From Anaerolineae bacterium (lineage in GTDB: Bacteria > Chloroflexota > Anaerolineae > 4572-78 > J111), in NCBI GenBank assembly GCA_022071955.1, contig JAJVIM010000006.1, forward strand, positions 58,924-122,923: a stretch of DNA of 64,000 bases, in the 5' to 3' direction. Numbering within the stretch: position 1 is the first letter of the stretch; each line of letters starts with the position of its first letter. Shown here one piece after another: positions 17,731 to 26,864 of this stretch. Made by a program: the position numbers and the translations under genes. The notes beneath the pieces were generated by a model that did no database searches, was not told the origin of the DNA, and was given only the letters and a program-made list of their open reading frames with translations.

Positions 17731-18723
17731 TCAGGGCAGCCACGTTTTCCAAACCGCTTCGTTCTGGTCAATCCAGGCCCGGGCGGCTTCTTCCGGGGTT
17801 TTGCCGTCAAGCTCCACCGCCGCAATCATCGAGATTTGGTCTTTGGTGCTGTAGTTGAACTTTTTCAAAAATTCGTACACTTCCGGCGCTTTGGTACTTA
17901 AATCACCGGCGACAATTTTAAACAGCTCGTCTTTGGGGTAGGCGCAGTCCACGCCGCCGGAGTCGGCTTTGGCGTAGCATTCATCGCTGTAGGGCGGCAA
18001 CTGCACCTGCGTTAAATCAAAACGGGCGTGCACCGAGTGGGGTGTCCAAAAATAGAACAGAATTGGCGCTTTGCGGCTGTTGGCGGCGTCGAGCGCGGCC
18101 AGAATCGCTTCCTCTGAGCCGGCGGTAACCACTTCCAAATCAAGCCCCAGATTTTTGATAATATCGGCATCGTACTGCACCCAGCTTGGGTCGCCGGCCA
18201 AAAACTGGCCTTTGTCGCCGGTTTCGGCGGTGGCAAACAATTTGGCGTTATCGGGGGTTTTGAAACCTTCCCAGGTGGCCAAATCGGGGTGGCCCTCAAG
18301 CACATACGTTGGCATAAACCAGCCAATTTCACCAACCGGCCCCAACAGGCCCAGATTTTCTACCACTTTTTGATCGGTGATGTACTGCTTCACATTTTCG
18401 GCGTGACCGGAGGGCCAAACTTCAAGGCTGGCTTGCAGATCACCGCCGGCCAGCGCCGGCCACTGCGCGTTCTCGTCGATGGTCACAATTTCTACCGGAT
18501 AGCCCAACTGCTCTTCCAACAGAATTTTGGCCACGGCCACATTAACCTGCGAACCGGACCAGGGGTTTTCGGCCAGCTTGATCGTCATTTTTTCAGCCGC
18601 CGGTTGCTGGGCCGGAGCGGCCGCCTGTTGGGCCGGTTCCGGCTGGGCCTGCCCGCCGCAGCTTACCGCCAGCGCCGCCGCGGCCGCAATGAGCAGGCCA
18701 GACAACAATATCCTAATATTCAT
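17731..18723 (-). CDS. proX: Glycine betaine-type substrate-binding lipoprotein (ProX/OpuAC-like)
   Basis: About 330 residues from the ATG at 18723, which follows a purine-rich SD (GGAAGGAG, eight bases away). Lipoprotein signal: MNIRILLSGLLIAAAAALAV then SC with Cys as the anchor. An Ala/Pro/Gln-rich linker leads into the binding domain (IKLAENPWSGSQVNVAV), typical of OpuAC family proteins; the aromatic residues that cage quaternary amines cannot be assigned by eye. It would deliver ligand to the ATPase-permease encoded at 13.9-17.3 kb. Being on the opposite strand with its own strong promoter allows it to be made in excess over the membrane parts. Confidence 0.92.
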   Translation of the reverse strand: MNIRILLSGLLIAAAAALAVSCGGQAQPEPAQQAAAPAQQPAAEKMTIKLAENPWSGSQVNVAVAKILLEEQLGYPVEIVTIDENAQWPALAGGDLQASLEVWPSGHAENVKQYITDQKVVENLGLLGPVGEIGWFMPTYVLEGHPDLATWEGFKTPDNAKLFATAETGDKGQFLAGDPSWVQYDADIIKNLGLDLEVVTAGSEEAILAALDAANSRKAPILFYFWTPHSVHARFDLTQVQLPPYSDECYAKADSGGVDCAYPKDELFKIVAGDLSTKAPEVYEFLKKFNYSTKDQISMIAAVELDGKTPEEAARAWIDQNEAVWKTWLP

Positions 18724-18739
18724 CTCCTTTTCTCCTTCC

Positions 18740-18764
18740 TTTGTCTTGTGACAAAACAGACAAA
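18740..18764. promoter_or_regulatory. Inverted repeat between promoter and ProX start
   Basis: TTTGTCT (18740-18746) and AGACAAA (18758-18764) form an 18-base centre-to-centre inverted repeat around TGTGACAAAA. It lies just downstream of the -10 box, where a repressor could block transcription of the binding-protein gene. No regulator can be named. Confidence 0.4.
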
Positions 18765-18773
18765 TTCTGCGCG

Positions 18774-18802
18774 AGTATAACATTGGATAGAGTGAGTGTC
18801 AA
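18774..18802 (-). promoter_or_regulatory. Strong sigma70-like promoter for the ProX-like gene
   Basis: On the minus strand, TTGACA and TATACT are separated by exactly 17 bases. This is the closest match to consensus in the window together with the amtB promoter. Confidence 0.7.
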
Positions 18803-18919
18803 ACGCTTTGGCAACCTGTTTTTTGCAGAACCGCGCCGGCGGCCGGCAAAATTTGGGAGTTATCTGTTTATTGACAGGCCGCCCTTCCCTCCCTAAAATA
18901 TCTCTTCGGAGAAAAAATT

Positions 18920-19786
18920 GTGTGTTCGCTGGCAACAAACCGAGAGTCAACCCTGGTACGTCCGCTGCGGCCGGGCGACATCCATCAATTAAACCGGCTT
19001 ATTTCTTCGGACTGGCGGGTGCAACTGCGCATTGTGCCTTCTGAACTGCTGACCAAAATCCGGTCGTTACCGGGTTTTGTGGCCGAAGACCGCGTGGGAT
19101 TGCGCGGCTTTATTATGTTTGAGCCGCTGCCCTCACAAATGGGGCTGCTGGTAGCTACCGGCCTGCGCGATACCTGGCGGGTTGAACCTTATCTTGATCT
19201 GCTTTTGCCGCCGGTGCAGCAATCTGCCCGGGCCAACGGGTTGGGCGCGCTGGCTTATATTGGCAACGCCGAATGGTTGGTGGATCACCTGAAAAGTCGC
19301 GGTTTTCAGGTTCGGGAATGGATTGTGGCCTATGAACGCGCCGGCTCCAGCCTGCCGCCGCACCTGTCGCCCACTCCGGCCTTGCTGCGAACCGCTCATT
19401 TTAACGACCTGCCGGCGCTGCTCAACCTCGATGATCTGGCTTTTGAGCACATCTGGCACAAATCTGCCGGCAATTTCAGCGAGGCGCTGGCCCGGGCCGA
19501 CTCGTTTACCGTGGCGCTGATTGACAACCACATTGTAGCCTACCAGTGGTCAGAGCTGTACGGCAAACACGCCCACCTCACCCGGCTGGCGGTCCACCCT
19601 GATTATCAGGGGCGAGGGATAGGAGCGCAGTTGCTGCACCGGGCCATCACCGATTCGCTTTCGCTGGGCGCTGACTGGATTACGCTTAACACCCAGGAAA
19701 ACAACCGCCGCTCGCAGGCCCTCTACGAAAGGTTTGGCTTTGTCAATACCCGCCAGCGCATCCCGGTGCTGTGGCTGGATTTGTAA
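18920..19786 (+). CDS. GNAT-family N-acetyltransferase
   Basis: A 288-residue protein. The C-terminal half is a GNAT domain with the acetyl-CoA loop VHPDYQGRGIGAQLL and the following NTQENNRRSQALYERFGF. The N-terminal half (about 1-135) is also consistent with a degenerate GNAT-like unit (LGALAYIGNAEWLVDHLKSR), as in two-domain members. Substrate unknown. The start is a GTG with CGGAG nine bases upstream. A clear terminator follows the stop codon. Confidence 0.85.
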   Translation: MCSLATNRESTLVRPLRPGDIHQLNRLISSDWRVQLRIVPSELLTKIRSLPGFVAEDRVGLRGFIMFEPLPSQMGLLVATGLRDTWRVEPYLDLLLPPVQQSARANGLGALAYIGNAEWLVDHLKSRGFQVREWIVAYERAGSSLPPHLSPTPALLRTAHFNDLPALLNLDDLAFEHIWHKSAGNFSEALARADSFTVALIDNHIVAYQWSELYGKHAHLTRLAVHPDYQGRGIGAQLLHRAITDSLSLGADWITLNTQENNRRSQALYERFGFVNTRQRIPVLWLDL

Positions 19787-19794
19787 TAAGCAAT

Positions 19795-19825
19795 AAAAAA
19801 GGACGGGGCTGGCCCGTCCTTTTTT
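19795..19825. terminator. Bidirectional rho-independent terminator
   Basis: Stem GGACGGG/CCCGTCC with a five-base loop, preceded by six A and followed by six T. It separates the convergent acetyltransferase and cytochrome genes. Confidence 0.9.
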
Positions 19826-19841
19826 GTTTTACCCCCACATC

Positions 19842-20720
19842 TTACGAGGGCGGCAGCGATTGAAGATACATAAAGACCGCCTTCAACTCATCATCGGTCA
19901 TCTGGCCAACCGCTTTCCAGGGCATATACAACGGATCCAATTCATCACCTTCCGGCGTTTTGCCGGTGCGCAGGGTATTGATGAAATCCTGCTCAGACCA
20001 TTCGCCCAGCTCGCCCGACGGAGTCAGGTTGGGTGGCGGCGGGCCGTTGGGGTCGGCATCACCGCCCAGGCCGTTGAGCTTTGGCCCGTGGCAGCCCCGG
20101 CAGGTTGAGGCCAGATAGCTGCCGTATTCTACCGTTACGCCCGGGTCCGGTTCCGGCCGGGGGGCGGTGTGATTCACTTTGACCGCCTGCAAGGGGATAG
20201 CCTCGGTGTACAACAACATCCGGCCAATTGGCCCAAACGAGCGCGCCGGCATTTCGTGGTCAACCGGCGGCACGGATTTAATATAAGCCAGCAGCGCGCC
20301 CAGGTCGCGGTCGCTCATATAATAAAAATCAAGAGACGGCATCACAATCAGCGACTGGCCGTTGGGCCGCACCCCATGCCGGATGGCGCGCACCCAATCT
20401 GTGGGCGTAAAAGTGCTCCCCACTCCACCCTTGCCGCTGGTGAGGTTGCTGGCGTATAAGTACCCCATTGCCGGGTCTTCGATGAGCGGCTGGCCGGCCA
20501 GGTTTTCACCGTGACAGTCGGTGCAGCCCCAGATGGTAGCCAAATGCTGACCGTGGGCCAGAACCTCGTCACCGGCGGGAATATCCACCGGCTCCACGGC
20601 AACATCAAATGTTCGGGTGATAAAGTTGCCGGTGATAAAATAAAAGACAATCGCCGCTACCACCACGAGCAAAACAATAACGCCAAAAACAATACCAATA
20701 ATCTTTAAAGCGGTTTTCAT
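19842..20720 (-). CDS. Membrane-anchored dihaem cytochrome c
   Basis: A 292-residue protein with an N-terminal membrane segment (IIGIVFGVIVLLVVVAAIVF), then two c-type haem sites, CTDCH and CRGCH. Met residues that could be distal ligands lie downstream of each (for example MPSLDFYYM and the MPWKAV region). The anchor would leave both haems outside the cytoplasmic membrane. The arrangement resembles two-haem subunits that pass electrons to oxidases or from dehydrogenases, but no partner is adjacent. The ATG follows a G-rich SD (GGGGGGA). Confidence 0.9.
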   Translation of the reverse strand: MKTALKIIGIVFGVIVLLVVVAAIVFYFITGNFITRTFDVAVEPVDIPAGDEVLAHGQHLATIWGCTDCHGENLAGQPLIEDPAMGYLYASNLTSGKGGVGSTFTPTDWVRAIRHGVRPNGQSLIVMPSLDFYYMSDRDLGALLAYIKSVPPVDHEMPARSFGPIGRMLLYTEAIPLQAVKVNHTAPRPEPDPGVTVEYGSYLASTCRGCHGPKLNGLGGDADPNGPPPPNLTPSGELGEWSEQDFINTLRTGKTPEGDELDPLYMPWKAVGQMTDDELKAVFMYLQSLPPS

Positions 20721-20873
20721 AAATTCCCCCCAGAGAATTAAATTATATTTTTAGTCTATTTTATAAAAACTCTGCTGCAAAAATCAATACCCTTTAGTAC
20801 TGTTTTGCCGGTTTTTTGGCGTAAGCGGCCGGTATTTTAGTCCCAGATGCGTTGCCACCGGCAAATTGAGTTA

Positions 20874-21599
20874 TTAATCGCTGCCGGTGAGCCTTTGCGC
20901 CGCATAGGTTTGGGCCGAGTTTACCAGCCAGTCAAACAGCCGCTGCTGGGTAGGGTCGGTGGCGGCGGTCAGCTCCGGGTGCCATTGCACCGCCAGCAGA
21001 CATTGATGCTGCGGCATTTCTACCGCCTCGATGATGCCATCCGGGGCCAGAGCCACCACCCGCAAACCGGGCGCAACCTGCTTTAACGCCTGATGGTGCC
21101 ACGAGGCGGAAGTGACCTCCGTTTGGCCCAATACTTCGGCCAGCCGGGACTCAGACTCAACCTGCACGGTGTGGGCGGTGGGGTTGCGCGGCGGCAGACG
21201 ATGCGTGACCGCGCTGCCAACTTCATCCGGCAAATGCTCCATCAACGACCCGCACAGCGCCACGTTGAGCAACTGCGCGCCGCGGCAAATATAGAGCGCC
21301 GGTATATTGAGCGCCATCGAGTGGTGAACCAGCGCCAGCTCAAAAGAGTCGCGCCCCGGTTGAAATGGGGACAGGGTGGGATGCTGACCGTTGCCGTTGT
21401 AAAGCGCCGGGTCAATATCGACGCCGCCGGAAAAGACAAGCCCGTGCAGCCCGGCCAGCAGCTCAGCGAGCCGGGTTTCGCCGGGCGGCAGCAGCACCGG
21501 CACGCCGCCGGCTCGCCGCACGGCATCAACGTACTCCTCCCGGAGTTTAAAGTACAATTCACTGCGGTCGTTAGTGGTAATACCAATAATCGGGGCCAT
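20874..21599 (-). CDS. Class I glutamine amidotransferase-like hydrolase (PuuD/peptidase C26)
   Basis: About 241 residues from the ATG at 21599 (MAPIIGITTND). Motifs: GLVFSGGVDIDPALY, the nucleophile elbow ALYICRGAQLLNV with the catalytic Cys, and VQWHPEL with catalytic His and Glu. Family members hydrolyse gamma-glutamyl amides such as gamma-glutamyl-GABA; the substrate here is not fixed. An in-frame extension up to 21638 is rejected because the family begins at MAPIIG and AAGGGAG sits ahead of that ATG. This SD comes from a repeat module. Confidence 0.88.
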   Translation of the reverse strand: MAPIIGITTNDRSELYFKLREEYVDAVRRAGGVPVLLPPGETRLAELLAGLHGLVFSGGVDIDPALYNGNGQHPTLSPFQPGRDSFELALVHHSMALNIPALYICRGAQLLNVALCGSLMEHLPDEVGSAVTHRLPPRNPTAHTVQVESESRLAEVLGQTEVTSASWHHQALKQVAPGLRVVALAPDGIIEAVEMPQHQCLLAVQWHPELTAATDPTQQRLFDWLVNSAQTYAAQRLTGSD

Positions 21600-21608
21600 T
21601 TCTGTCAC

Positions 21609-21833
21609 ACTCCCTTGAAAATAGCTTCTCAATGTCACCCTGAGCGTAGCGAAGGGTCTCAGAGACTCTTCGCTCCCGTTGGTCGCTCAGAGTGACATTT
21701 TCATTCTTTGGTGTCGTCCCGATAGGGACTGTTCGACTCCCTTGAAAATAAACGAATAGCGAATAGCGAACACTTGCGCCTGCGCGCAGTGCAGATGTAG
21801 CGAATGTAGGGGCGGTTCGCGAACCGCCCCTAC
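21609..21833 (-). repeat. Composite intergenic repeat with two spacer-SD modules and a 28-bp palindrome
   Basis: Read on the minus strand, it starts with a perfect palindrome (21806-21833: GTAGGGGCGGTTCG and its inverse), then period-7 TTCGCTA-type units, a TTTATTTTCAAGGGAGT module (21736-21752), a region with an inverted pair around TGAGCG, and a second GCTATTTTCAAGGGAGT module (21609-21625) that supplies the SD for the gene at 21599. Much of it recurs in opposite orientation at 54176-54260. It accounts for most of the 21600-21955 gap. Confidence 0.75.
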
Positions 21834-21898
21834 GCCAGATTTTCATCCTTGTTACTGTGCCGCGGCCAAAAATCCCCCTCGTCATTCAGCTCCAGTTG

Positions 21899-21907
21899 TG
21901 GTATACT
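21899..21907 (+). promoter_or_regulatory. Possible extended -10 promoter for the SDR gene
   Basis: TGGTATACT lies about 50 bases before the ATG at 21956. No convincing -35 box is present. Confidence 0.35.
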
Positions 21908-21955
21908 TTGCACACAATTTCCTCTAATCGCCGGTAACCCAGCAAAGAAAAGATT

Positions 21956-22657
21956 ATGAGCGTAGAAAATAAAGTCACAATTATCAGTGGAGCGAGTGGC
22001 GGACTGGGCCAAACCGTAAGCCGGATTTTTTACCAGCAGGGCGCCCGGCTGGTGCTGGTTGGTTCGCGGCCGGAAAGCGTGCAACCGCTGGCCACCGAAC
22101 TCGGCGAGCACGCCCTGCCGGTGGCCGCCAACCTGGCAGATGCCGCCGACGCCGACGCCGTGGTCGATGCGGCCCTCAATAAATTTGGCCGGGTCGATAT
22201 TTTGCTCAATCTGGCCGGCGGGTTTGCCGGCGGCGAGCCGGTACACGCCACCGCCGATGACCTGCTGCAACGCATGTTGAGCCTCAACCTGTACACTACC
22301 TACAATCTGAGCCGGGCTGCCGTCAAACCGATGATCGAGCAGCAGTGGGGCCGTATTGTTAATACCGCCTCGCGGGATGCGCTGCACGGCCGGGCCAACT
22401 ACAGCGCCTACGGCATCAGCAAAACGGCAATCCTGCGCCTGACCGAAGCCATGGCCGACGAGGTTAAAAAATACAACATCACGGTCAACGCCATTTTGCC
22501 CGGCACCATCGACACCGACGCCAACCGCCGGGCGACGCCCAACGCCAATTTTGCCGCGTGGGTTAAACCGGCCACCATCGCCGAAACCCTGCTGTTTTTG
22601 GTGAGCGAGCAGACGGCCATTTCCGGCGCAGCCATCCCCCTGTTTGAACAGTTTTAA
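21956..22657 (+). CDS. Short-chain dehydrogenase/reductase
   Basis: A 233-residue SDR. The cofactor motif ISGASGGLGQ lies near residue 10, LNLAGG near 82, and the catalytic set is visible as NTASRD (Ser), then YSAYGISK (Tyr and Lys). Length and motifs fit a classical SDR that oxidises or reduces an alcohol/carbonyl with NAD(P). The substrate is not predictable. A thioesterase-like gene follows after four bases, so the pair may act on acyl-CoA or acyl-carrier intermediates (inference). Confidence 0.9.
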   Translation: MSVENKVTIISGASGGLGQTVSRIFYQQGARLVLVGSRPESVQPLATELGEHALPVAANLADAADADAVVDAALNKFGRVDILLNLAGGFAGGEPVHATADDLLQRMLSLNLYTTYNLSRAAVKPMIEQQWGRIVNTASRDALHGRANYSAYGISKTAILRLTEAMADEVKKYNITVNAILPGTIDTDANRRATPNANFAAWVKPATIAETLLFLVSEQTAISGAAIPLFEQF

Positions 22658-22661
22658 CCCG

Positions 22662-23096
22662 ATGCCCCGCGTTAAACTGAGCGAACAACCCCACTACGAA
22701 TTTACCCACCGCCTCACCGTCCGCGTAACTGACCTGAATTACGGCGCGCACCTGGCCAATAACGCCGTAATTGAACTGATCCACGAAGCCCGGGCGCAGC
22801 TTTTTCGCGCTCTCGGCTTTGGTGAAACCAACCTGGGCGATGGCCGAACCGGTATCATTATGGGCGATCTGGTAATCAATTTCAAGCGAGAAGGGTTTTT
22901 GTTTGATGAATTGACCATTCACAGCCACGCCGGCGAGTTTACGCGCCAGGGATTTCGGCTGTTCCACAAAATTACGCGGGGGAGTTCGCTGCTGGCGCTG
23001 GTAGAAACCGGGCTGGTAGCGTTTGACTACGTTGAGCGCAAACCCACCGCCCTCCCCGCTCCCTTTTTACAGGCGCTCGAAAACCACGGGCACTAA
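22662..23096 (+). CDS. Acyl-CoA thioesterase-like protein (4HBT hotdog fold)
   Basis: About 144 residues from the ATG at 22662. TDLNYGAHLANNAVIELIHEAR matches the active-site helix region of 4-hydroxybenzoyl-CoA thioesterase relatives, with an Asp/Asn-Tyr-Gly-x-His pattern. A TTG six codons upstream would overlap the SDR gene and is less likely. Role probably hydrolysis of an acyl-CoA thioester in the cytoplasm. Confidence 0.82.
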   Translation: MPRVKLSEQPHYEFTHRLTVRVTDLNYGAHLANNAVIELIHEARAQLFRALGFGETNLGDGRTGIIMGDLVINFKREGFLFDELTIHSHAGEFTRQGFRLFHKITRGSSLLALVETGLVAFDYVERKPTALPAPFLQALENHGH

Positions 23097-23140
23097 CCCC
23101 ATCGCATTAATGGATGCCGGCCCCGGCCTCCGCCAAAAGA

Positions 23141-23168
23141 TTGTCTTTTTACCTGCTTCCGTTATAAT
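23141..23168 (+). promoter_or_regulatory. Sigma70-like promoter for the slipin gene
   Basis: TTGTCT and TATAAT with a 16-base spacer, about 80 bases before the slipin ATG. Confidence 0.6.
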
Positions 23169-23254
23169 TAGCAGTGACACCTTTCACGAAGTTCTTTCAT
23201 CTGTGCTGTTAGGCAAACATAACCCCTAAAATTTAATCTCAGGAGGCAAAACCT

Positions 23255-24043
23255 ATGGAAGCCCTTTTTGGATTAATCCCGTGTCTGTTTTTCTTCGGGA
23301 TCATTATTCTATTCCTGTTGTTTTCGGCCATCAAAGTTGTGCAGGAGTACGAACGCGGCGTTATTTTTCGGTTGGGTCGATTTGCCGGCGCTAAAGGCCC
23401 GGGCATTTTCTTCATCATCCCCTTCATCGACCGGATGATCAAGGTTGACCTGCGGGTGGTGACCCTGGATGTGCCCGCGCAAGAGGCCATTTCGCGGGAC
23501 AACGTGACCTTAAAAGTGAACGCTGTGGTCTACTTTCGGGTGATGGACCCCGGCAAGGCCATCATTCAGGTTGAGGACTATCGCCGCGCCACGTGGCAAA
23601 TTGCCCAAACCACCCTGCGCAATGTCATTGGCCAGAGCGAACTGGACGAACTGCTGGCCCACCGCGAAAAGGTGAACGAGCAGTTGCAGCAAATCATCGA
23701 CGACCAGACCGAACCGTGGGGCATTAAAGTAACGCTGGTTGAAGTGAAAGACGTGGAACTGCCGCAAACCATGCAGCGGGCTATGGCCAAGCAGGCGGAA
23801 GCCGAGCGCGAAAAGCGGGCCAAAATCATCCACGCCAGCGGTGAATACGAAGCCTCAAAACAGTTGGCCGAAGCCGCGCAGGTTATCGGTATGCAACCGG
23901 CCACCATTCAGTTGCGCTACCTGCAAACCCTCACTGAAATCGCCACCGAGAAAAACTCCACCGTGATTTTCCCGGTGCCCATCGATATTATCAGCGGCCT
24001 GGCAAAACATTTTATGCAAGACGATGAAAACGAGAAAAAGTAG
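23255..24043 (+). CDS. Slipin/stomatin-like SPFH (band 7) membrane protein
   Basis: A 262-residue protein with an N-terminal membrane segment ([17 protein letters not shown]), then the SPFH domain: [33 protein letters not shown] and [16 protein letters not shown], followed by a charged coiled coil ([16 protein letters not shown]). These proteins oligomerise in the inner membrane and are linked to lipid microdomains. The partner NfeD protease gene often found next to slipins is not present here. The SD AGGAGG is near perfect and a strong terminator follows. Confidence 0.93.
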   Translation: MEALFGLIPCLFFFGIIILFLLFSAIKVVQEYERGVIFRLGRFAGAKGPGIFFIIPFIDRMIKVDLRVVTLDVPAQEAISRDNVTLKVNAVVYFRVMDPGKAIIQVEDYRRATWQIAQTTLRNVIGQSELDELLAHREKVNEQLQQIIDDQTEPWGIKVTLVEVKDVELPQTMQRAMAKQAEAEREKRAKIIHASGEYEASKQLAEAAQVIGMQPATIQLRYLQTLTEIATEKNSTVIFPVPIDIISGLAKHFMQDDENEKK

Positions 24044-24064
24044 CTGAGTTTTGGCTTACCCCCG

Positions 24065-24097
24065 GCGAGGCAGCAGTTTGCTGCCTCGCTTTTTTTT
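24065..24097 (+). terminator. Rho-independent terminator after slipin
   Basis: An 11-bp perfect stem GCGAGGCAGCA/TGCTGCCTCGC with a three-base loop and eight T. Confidence 0.95.
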
Positions 24098-24228
24098 ACC
24101 CCGCCCGCCAGTGGCCCGGCTTTGCAGATGTCTCTAATTTTTTCAGGCGAAAGAATCTGGTTTTTCAGCCGAAAGAATTCAGCGCCCCGGGGTGCTAATC
24201 CCTCCCCCGTCGTTAACTTGTGATTATG

Positions 24229-24257
24229 TTGAATCACCCTTGCACTTATGGTATAAT
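24229..24257 (+). promoter_or_regulatory. Sigma70-like promoter for the LysM hydrolase gene
   Basis: TTGAAT and TATAAT with a 17-base spacer, about 33 bases before the ATG at 24291. Confidence 0.65.
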
Positions 24258-24290
24258 TGACCCATCCCAATTTTAAGGTGAGGGCTTCAA

Positions 24291-26150
24291 ATGAGCGGGA
24301 TTTTGAGTGTTCTGCAAGAACTCTATATCCGGTTTATGGTCTGGCTGGGCGCCGAGCCGCCGGCCGGCTATGAACATTTGCTTAAAAAGAAACCGCCGGT
24401 CAAAAAGCCAGCCCCGCCCCCGCCGCCAAAACCCGCGCCCAAACCACCCGTCGAACCTCCGCCTGCTGTGGCCAAACCCCAACCACCGGCCCCGGCTAAA
24501 CCCGAGCCGCCCGCGCCGGTTATCGAAAAACCGGACAAAGAATGGCTCGAAGCCAGACCGCCGGTTGTCGAAGAAAAACCGGCGCCGCCGGCTGCTCCTG
24601 CTGAGGTGGTTGCCCCACCCGTCGAAGAAATTGAAGAAGAGCCAGCGCCGCCGCCGGCCGAAGTAGCGGCTCCGCCGGCCAAAGAAATTGAAAGAGAGCC
24701 GGTCCCGGCTGAGGTAATCGCCCCGCCGGCCGAAGAACTGGTGTTTAAGTACGAAGTGCAGCGCGGTGACACGCTCAATGCCGTGGCTCGCCGCTACGGC
24801 CTCACGGTAAAAGAGCTGCTTGATGCCAACGATATCGCCAACGCCGACCGGATTTATCCCGGCCAAAAATTGATCATCCCCGGCTACATGCTGCCCAGCC
24901 CGGAGCTTGAAACCGAAGCCGTGCCCCTGCCGGTAGCCCGGCCCGCGGCAGACGACAACTTTATTTACACCGTTGCCAGTGGCGATACACTAAATTCTAT
25001 TGCCAAGCGCTACGGCATCACCGTGCTTGAAATTATTGAGGCCAACACCCTGGCCGACCCGCAGCGGATAAAGCTGGGGCAAAAGTTAATCATTCCGGGC
25101 GTCGTCAAGTCGGCCCACGCCAGTGTGGCCAGCGACCCCGATTTTCCGCCGGTCGGCTCGCTCAAAGCGGTGCGTGCCCTGTATGTCAGTTATTTTGCCG
25201 CCGGCCACAGTGAGGCTCGCCAGGGAATACTGGAATTGTTGACCGGCACCGAACTTAACGCGGTGGTCATCGATGCCAAAAGCGATATGGGGTTGATTAC
25301 CTATCCCACCAAAAATTCTCTGGCCCGCGATATAGGCGCACACCGGCCGGCCGTGGCAGACTTTGCCGATTTAATGGCCCAATTCAAACAAAACGGAATT
25401 TACACCATTGCCCGGTTTTCCGTATTTAAGGATCTGCCGCTGGCCCAGCATCGCCCGGAACTGGCCGTAAAAACAAGCTCGGGCGGGGTGTGGCCGGACA
25501 ACGACAAAAACTACTGGTGCGATCCGTTTTTGCAGCCGGTTTGGGATTACAACATTCAACTGGCGATTGAAGCGGCGCAGATGGGGTTTGACGAAATTCA
25601 TTTTGATGCCGTGCGCTTCCCGGCCAAAAGCGAGGCCGGATCGCCGCAGTTTTCGCAGGATGTCACCAAAGACAGCCGCACCGCCGCAATTAACGGTTTT
25701 CTCAGTTCGGCGCGAGGGCAGTTAGCGCCGTTTGGGGTTAAAGTTTCGGCGCGGGTGGTGGGGTACACCTGCTGGCGCAAAGATGACAGCGTGATTGGGC
25801 AAGACATTGAGCAAATGAGCGATTATCTGGATGTGCTGTGCCCTATGCTGGCTCCATCGACCTTTCACGCCGGTATTCCGGGCTATAAAATCGCTGTTGA
25901 GCACCCCTACGAGGTGGTGTTTGAAAGCGCCCAACGTGCTATTGAACGGCTGCGCGACAGCGGGTGTGAAGTTCGGCCGTGGCTGCAGGATTTTCAGGAC
26001 TACCGTTTTGATCGCCGCATGTTTGGCAAAACCGAAATTCAGGCACAGATCAGAGGCAGTTTTGAGGCTGGCTGCACCGGGTTTATGATGTGGAATCCCA
26101 ACGCGGCCTACTCGGCCAGCGCTTACGCCCCGGTTTCGCGCAAACGCTGA
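24291..26150 (+). CDS. Two-LysM protein with putative glycoside hydrolase (DUF4015) domain
   Basis: A 619-residue protein. Residues about 34-150 are a long Pro/Ala/Glu linker. Two LysM repeats follow at about 153-198 and 225-270 (VQRGDTLNAVARRYGLTVKE; VASGDTLNSIAKRYGITVLE), which bind glycan chains of the cell wall. Residues about 292-600 resemble the DUF4015 TIM-barrel family with LNAVVIDAKSD, YTIARFSVFKD and GFDEIHFDAVRFP, the last likely holding an acidic catalytic residue. No standard signal peptide is seen; the N-terminus has only a short amphipathic segment. Its own promoter and terminators on both sides make it a single-gene unit. Confidence 0.88.
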   Translation: MSGILSVLQELYIRFMVWLGAEPPAGYEHLLKKKPPVKKPAPPPPPKPAPKPPVEPPPAVAKPQPPAPAKPEPPAPVIEKPDKEWLEARPPVVEEKPAPPAAPAEVVAPPVEEIEEEPAPPPAEVAAPPAKEIEREPVPAEVIAPPAEELVFKYEVQRGDTLNAVARRYGLTVKELLDANDIANADRIYPGQKLIIPGYMLPSPELETEAVPLPVARPAADDNFIYTVASGDTLNSIAKRYGITVLEIIEANTLADPQRIKLGQKLIIPGVVKSAHASVASDPDFPPVGSLKAVRALYVSYFAAGHSEARQGILELLTGTELNAVVIDAKSDMGLITYPTKNSLARDIGAHRPAVADFADLMAQFKQNGIYTIARFSVFKDLPLAQHRPELAVKTSSGGVWPDNDKNYWCDPFLQPVWDYNIQLAIEAAQMGFDEIHFDAVRFPAKSEAGSPQFSQDVTKDSRTAAINGFLSSARGQLAPFGVKVSARVVGYTCWRKDDSVIGQDIEQMSDYLDVLCPMLAPSTFHAGIPGYKIAVEHPYEVVFESAQRAIERLRDSGCEVRPWLQDFQDYRFDRRMFGKTEIQAQIRGSFEAGCTGFMMWNPNAAYSASAYAPVSRKR

Positions 26151-26165
26151 TCACCAAGCGGAATC

Positions 26166-26197
26166 AAAAAAGACGGGTGATTGGCCCGTCTTTTTTT
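26166..26197. terminator. Bidirectional terminator between LysM gene and rplT
   Basis: Stem AGACGGG/CCCGTCT with A and T runs on the two sides. It can end both converging transcripts. Confidence 0.9.
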
Positions 26198-26213
26198 GTT
26201 TTTGGAGTGTGCC

Positions 26214-26564
26214 TTAAATAGCAGCCCGGGCGGTTTCTACCAGTTTGCCAAAGCCAGAGGCATCGTGCATGGCAATGTCTGCCAGAACTTTGCGGTCAAG
26301 TTCGATGCCAGCTTTGTGGAGGCCATTCATAAACTGGCTGTAGCTCAGGCCGTTTTCCCGGCTGGCGGCATTGATGCGCGCAATCCACAAGCGGCGAAAT
26401 TCGCGTTTGCGGTTACGGCGGTCCCGGTAAGAATATTCCAGGGACTTCATCATAGCTTCATTCGCCCGTTTAAACAGGCGATGTTTGCTGCCACGTTGGC
26501 CCGTGGTAATACTTAAGATTTTTTTATGTCTGCGTTGAGTTACTGGTCCGGTTTTTACTCTCAC
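26214..26564 (-). CDS. rplT: Ribosomal protein L20
   Basis: A 116-residue basic protein: [18 protein letters not shown], then [19 protein letters not shown], the signature of L20. It binds 23S rRNA early in assembly of the large subunit. It is the last gene of infC-rpmI-rplT, 12 bases after rpmI. In several bacteria L20 also represses this operon by binding its mRNA; whether it does here cannot be seen. Confidence 0.98.
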   Translation of the reverse strand: MRVKTGPVTQRRHKKILSITTGQRGSKHRLFKRANEAMMKSLEYSYRDRRNRKREFRRLWIARINAASRENGLSYSQFMNGLHKAGIELDRKVLADIAMHDASGFGKLVETARAAI

Positions 26565-26576
26565 GGTTTACTTCCT

Positions 26577-26789
26577 CTACTTTCCCTTTTTGGCGTACGG
26601 CAGCAATTTTTGTACCCGTTTTTTGGCCCCCGAAGATTGAACTTCGATCATTTCACCAAACAGGTTTTTCACTCGCTTTGATTTCTTGCGGCGCAAGTGA
26701 CTTTTGCCAATTTTGGTACGCATCAGTTTGCCAGAACCGGTCAATTTAAACCGTTTCGATGTTGACTTGTGGGTTTTCATCTTAGGCAT
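26577..26789 (-). CDS. rpmI: Ribosomal protein L35
   Basis: A 70-residue protein beginning [20 protein letters not shown] with [10 protein letters not shown] downstream, the standard L35 pattern. It belongs to the large ribosomal subunit. Located between infC and rplT, the usual bacterial order. Confidence 0.98.
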   Translation of the reverse strand: MPKMKTHKSTSKRFKLTGSGKLMRTKIGKSHLRRKKSKRVKNLFGEMIEVQSSGAKKRVQKLLPYAKKGK

Positions 26790-26864
26790 TGGACTCTAAT
26801 TCCTTCTTTAACTTTGTTGAGTTTATCAGCCACACTCTCGTGTTGATATCAAAAATATTAAGGC

